A stretch of DNA of 64,000 nt from Valencia hispanica. Lineage: Eukaryota; Chordata; Actinopteri; Cyprinodontiformes; Valenciidae. The stretch's first letter is position 1; each line of letters opens with the position of its first letter. The translations under genes were made by a program, and so were the position numbers. The DNA lies in NCBI GenBank assembly GCA_963556495.2, contig OY747707.1, positions 28,413,871 through 28,477,870 on the forward strand, in the 5' to 3' direction. Below are positions 61,796-64,000 of the stretch, piece after piece. Below the pieces are notes generated by a model. That model saw only the letters and a program-made list of their open reading frames with translations, ran no database searches and had not been told where the DNA came from.

Positions 61796-64000
61796 TCAGT
61801 GGACGCTATGGACACAAACACAACCATGTGATCTGGCAGGGCTGGGAAGAGTCCCCACTATCTCCCATGAGTCCAGCTCAGGGTCATATTTCTCAATGCT
61901 CTGTAAATAAGTCCCCTTCGAGTAGGAGTACCCCCCTGTTACATAAATACACCCATTTATCACCACAGCCCCACACTCCATCCTCCTCTCCTTCATCACT
62001 GATATGGGCCGCCATTCGTCCCTCTCTGTTTCGTAGCAATCCGCGACAGGCGTCTGTCCGCCAACCAAATACAGCTTGTTGAGGAGAGACACAGAACAAA
62101 GGCCATACTCTGGAAAGAGAAGATTAAAACACTGGGAATCAGCTCTGAACAAATCAATGCTTCTTTTCTGTCCCTGTCGATTACTCTTACCTGGATGTGG
62201 ACTTATTGTTATGATGCTCCACTCATCGACGTCTGGCCTGTACACCTGGACTTTCTCATAGGTGCAGCTTCCTCTGTACCCATAATGGCCTCCGGTCACG
62301 TAGATCTTTTCTCCCATTACGCATGCAGTAGCATTTCCTACACCTTGAAAAGACAACAGGGATGACAAGGATCAACTGATCTCGTGTCCGTCTGCTTAAA
62401 AAACCTGATGACCTAAGCTTCTGTTCATTGATTTTTCAGACTGGATCAGTGTGTTTTTTCTCTCTAAAAGATTCTGAGGTTAAAGTGAAGCTTTGTGAGT
62501 GTTAGACTGTACGTTGCTGTTACACAGCCCTGCAAAAGTATTTACACCCCTTGAACACCCCCCCTTATTTTGTCAAATTACAACCACAAACTGCAAAGTA
62601 TTAGAATTTTATACAAAAGACCAACACAGAACATCACATAATTGTGAAGGGGAAGGGAAATTACATTATTTTCACAGCTTTTGTGAATGAGAATCTAACA
62701 GGTTGGTGTGGTTTGTATATAGCCCTCCTTACTCTGACACGTCTAAATAAATTCCGGTATAAAACTCTGCTTTAGGATATCAACCTAACCCGATAACAGA
62801 CTTCACTTGTGTGTAATTTAATGTCAGCATAAATGCAGGTGTTCTGTGATGGCCTCAAAGGTTTGTTTGAGAATATCAGCCAACAAAGAGCATCATGAAG
62901 ACCGAGGAACAAAAAGCAAGGTCAGGGATGAAATCGTGAAGAAATTTTAAGGCAGTGTTACATTATAAAACAATATCCCAAGCTTTTTATGGCCTGAAAA
63001 TGTATGTGAATATCAACCCAGCTACAAACCTACCAACAAATGTAAGTTTAAATAAACTAAAAGACGGGGCAAGGAGAGCATTGGATGTCCAAAGAACAAT
63101 GTGAATGTTAGAAAACTAACTATGTACATCACCCATAGCCTGTGTGACACATGGTGACGGCAGCATCATGCCGTGGGGATGATTTTCCTTAGACAGAGAA
63201 GCTTGCCATAGACGATACGACAGGTTTACCTTCCAGCGAGAGGACGGTGCAGAACACATACCCCCAAATTACTTAAAGATGTAAATTGAGCAAAAGGTGG
63301 TTCCACAAGGTTTTGACCAAAAATGGATTGAAAACCAATTCACACCACATTTTTCTGATTTGTATCTGGGAAATTCTGAAGATTGTGTATTCTTTTCCTT
63401 CCACGTCACACACTTTTACACTAATTTGTGTTGGTCCGTCATAAAAGGCCAATAAAATACGTTGAAGCTTGTTGTTTGAATGGGACAAAGGAGTATGTTT
63501 TAGAAGGCACTACATGGGGTTTGTCGTGTTTTTTTCACCTCAGTGCCCCTTCATGCCTTTACAGTTCCACAGTTAAGATTTTCAGGTATCAAGTGGTTTG
63601 TGTTATAAAGTGCAGACTTGGTACGATATCATGTTTGTAGGTCTTTATGCAAAATCAGCAGTGAACCTTTTGTTCTTTAATTGACATGAATAGTGAGTAA
63701 CCCAAATCTAATGTAATGCATTTGAGTTTTTCCCCAGTGATGTGATGCTAAACATTGTACCTTGGATCATTTTGGCCACTGGAAACCATTTCTTTTTCAA
63801 AGGATCATAAAATTCAGTCTCTTGCTCTGGAGCTCCTGCTCTGTAGCCTCCGATGGTGTAAACACAGCCATGCAGAGCCACTGAGCAGTGGTAGTACCTG
63901 GCTGTAATCATGGGACAACCCTCTGTCCATTCATCATAGTCACAGTTATAAATCGAAACAGTGTCCAGAGCTTCAACAGTGTTAGTCCTGTAGCCGCCGG
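61796..64000 (-). CDS. klhl23: KLHL23-like kelch protein, last three exons
   Basis: Exons in transcript order: 64000-63761 (continues beyond the window), 62343-62191, 62109-61796, ending in TGA at 61798-61796. Phases join. The protein shows kelch blades by their double glycines: GGYRTN, IGGYRAG, TGGHYG, VGGQTP and TGGYSYS, each followed by a Tyr and Trp at typical spacing. KLHL proteins are usually substrate adaptors for cullin-3 ubiquitin ligases; the BTB and BACK domains that bind cullin lie outside the window. KLHL23 is preferred over other KLHLs because of the C-terminal blade wording (GTYLQSIEKYDPELD, RSHGCVCV) as I remember it and because KLHL23 neighbours SSB in other vertebrates. KLHL41, also nearby in human, is the main alternative. 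Confidence 0.85.
62524..63520 (+). mobile_element. Tc1-like transposon (family B), degraded
   Basis: Left end CAGCCCTGCAAAAGTATTTA, then GCATCATGAAGACCGAGGAA (transposase start region, 62890), GACGGCAGCATCATGC (63157), GAGCAAAAGGTGGTTCCACA (63290) and the terminal region with GTGTTGGTCCGTCATAAAAG. Internally deleted, no usable frame. In the KLHL23 intron between its second- and third-last exons. Confidence 0.8.

Overview
The window is nuclear genomic DNA of a teleost fish. It holds four vertebrate genes with conserved introns, in the order UBR3, METTL5, SSB, KLHL23, which is the neighbourhood known from human 2q31. It also carries fish-typical mobile elements: Rex3, several Tc1-like families, DIRS, hAT-like elements, an L2-like LINE and a tRNA-derived SINE. 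I cannot name the species. Exon boundaries were worked out by hand from reading frame, splice consensus and remembered family sequence, with no alignment run.

Layout. Positions 39290 down to 4091 (minus strand) hold 24 in-phase exons of UBR3, from the start codon to just before the expected RING region; the rest of the gene lies left of the window. METTL5 runs on the plus strand (41856-47373, 7 exons, 208 aa, complete). SSB, encoding the La protein, runs on the minus strand (57277-47477, 11 coding exons, about 416 aa) and converges on METTL5, with stop codons about 100 bp apart. KLHL23 (minus) contributes its last three exons (64000-61796); its BTB/BACK part lies to the right.

The four genes are not a pathway. 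UBR3 is an E3 ubiquitin ligase, METTL5 methylates 18S rRNA, La chaperones RNA polymerase III transcripts, and KLHL23 is a putative cullin-3 adaptor. UBR3 and METTL5 are divergent; METTL5 and SSB converge tail to tail.

Most of the remaining sequence is intron filled with mobile elements. Main items: a degraded Rex3 copy at 1-2900; a degraded DIRS-type element at 15424-19123 containing two perfect palindromes; a three-layer nest at 22035-27375, where a Tc1-like copy is split by a 4.3-kb element with long inverted repeats, itself split by Rex3; an apparently intact Tc1-like transposon with an uninterrupted 333-aa DD34E transposase at 28783-30394; and a pile of Tc1-like and hAT-like insertions in the last SSB intron. 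I see no bacterial-type system, CRISPR array, or new host gene family. The most unusual structures are the composite inverted-repeat element and the paired palindromes.
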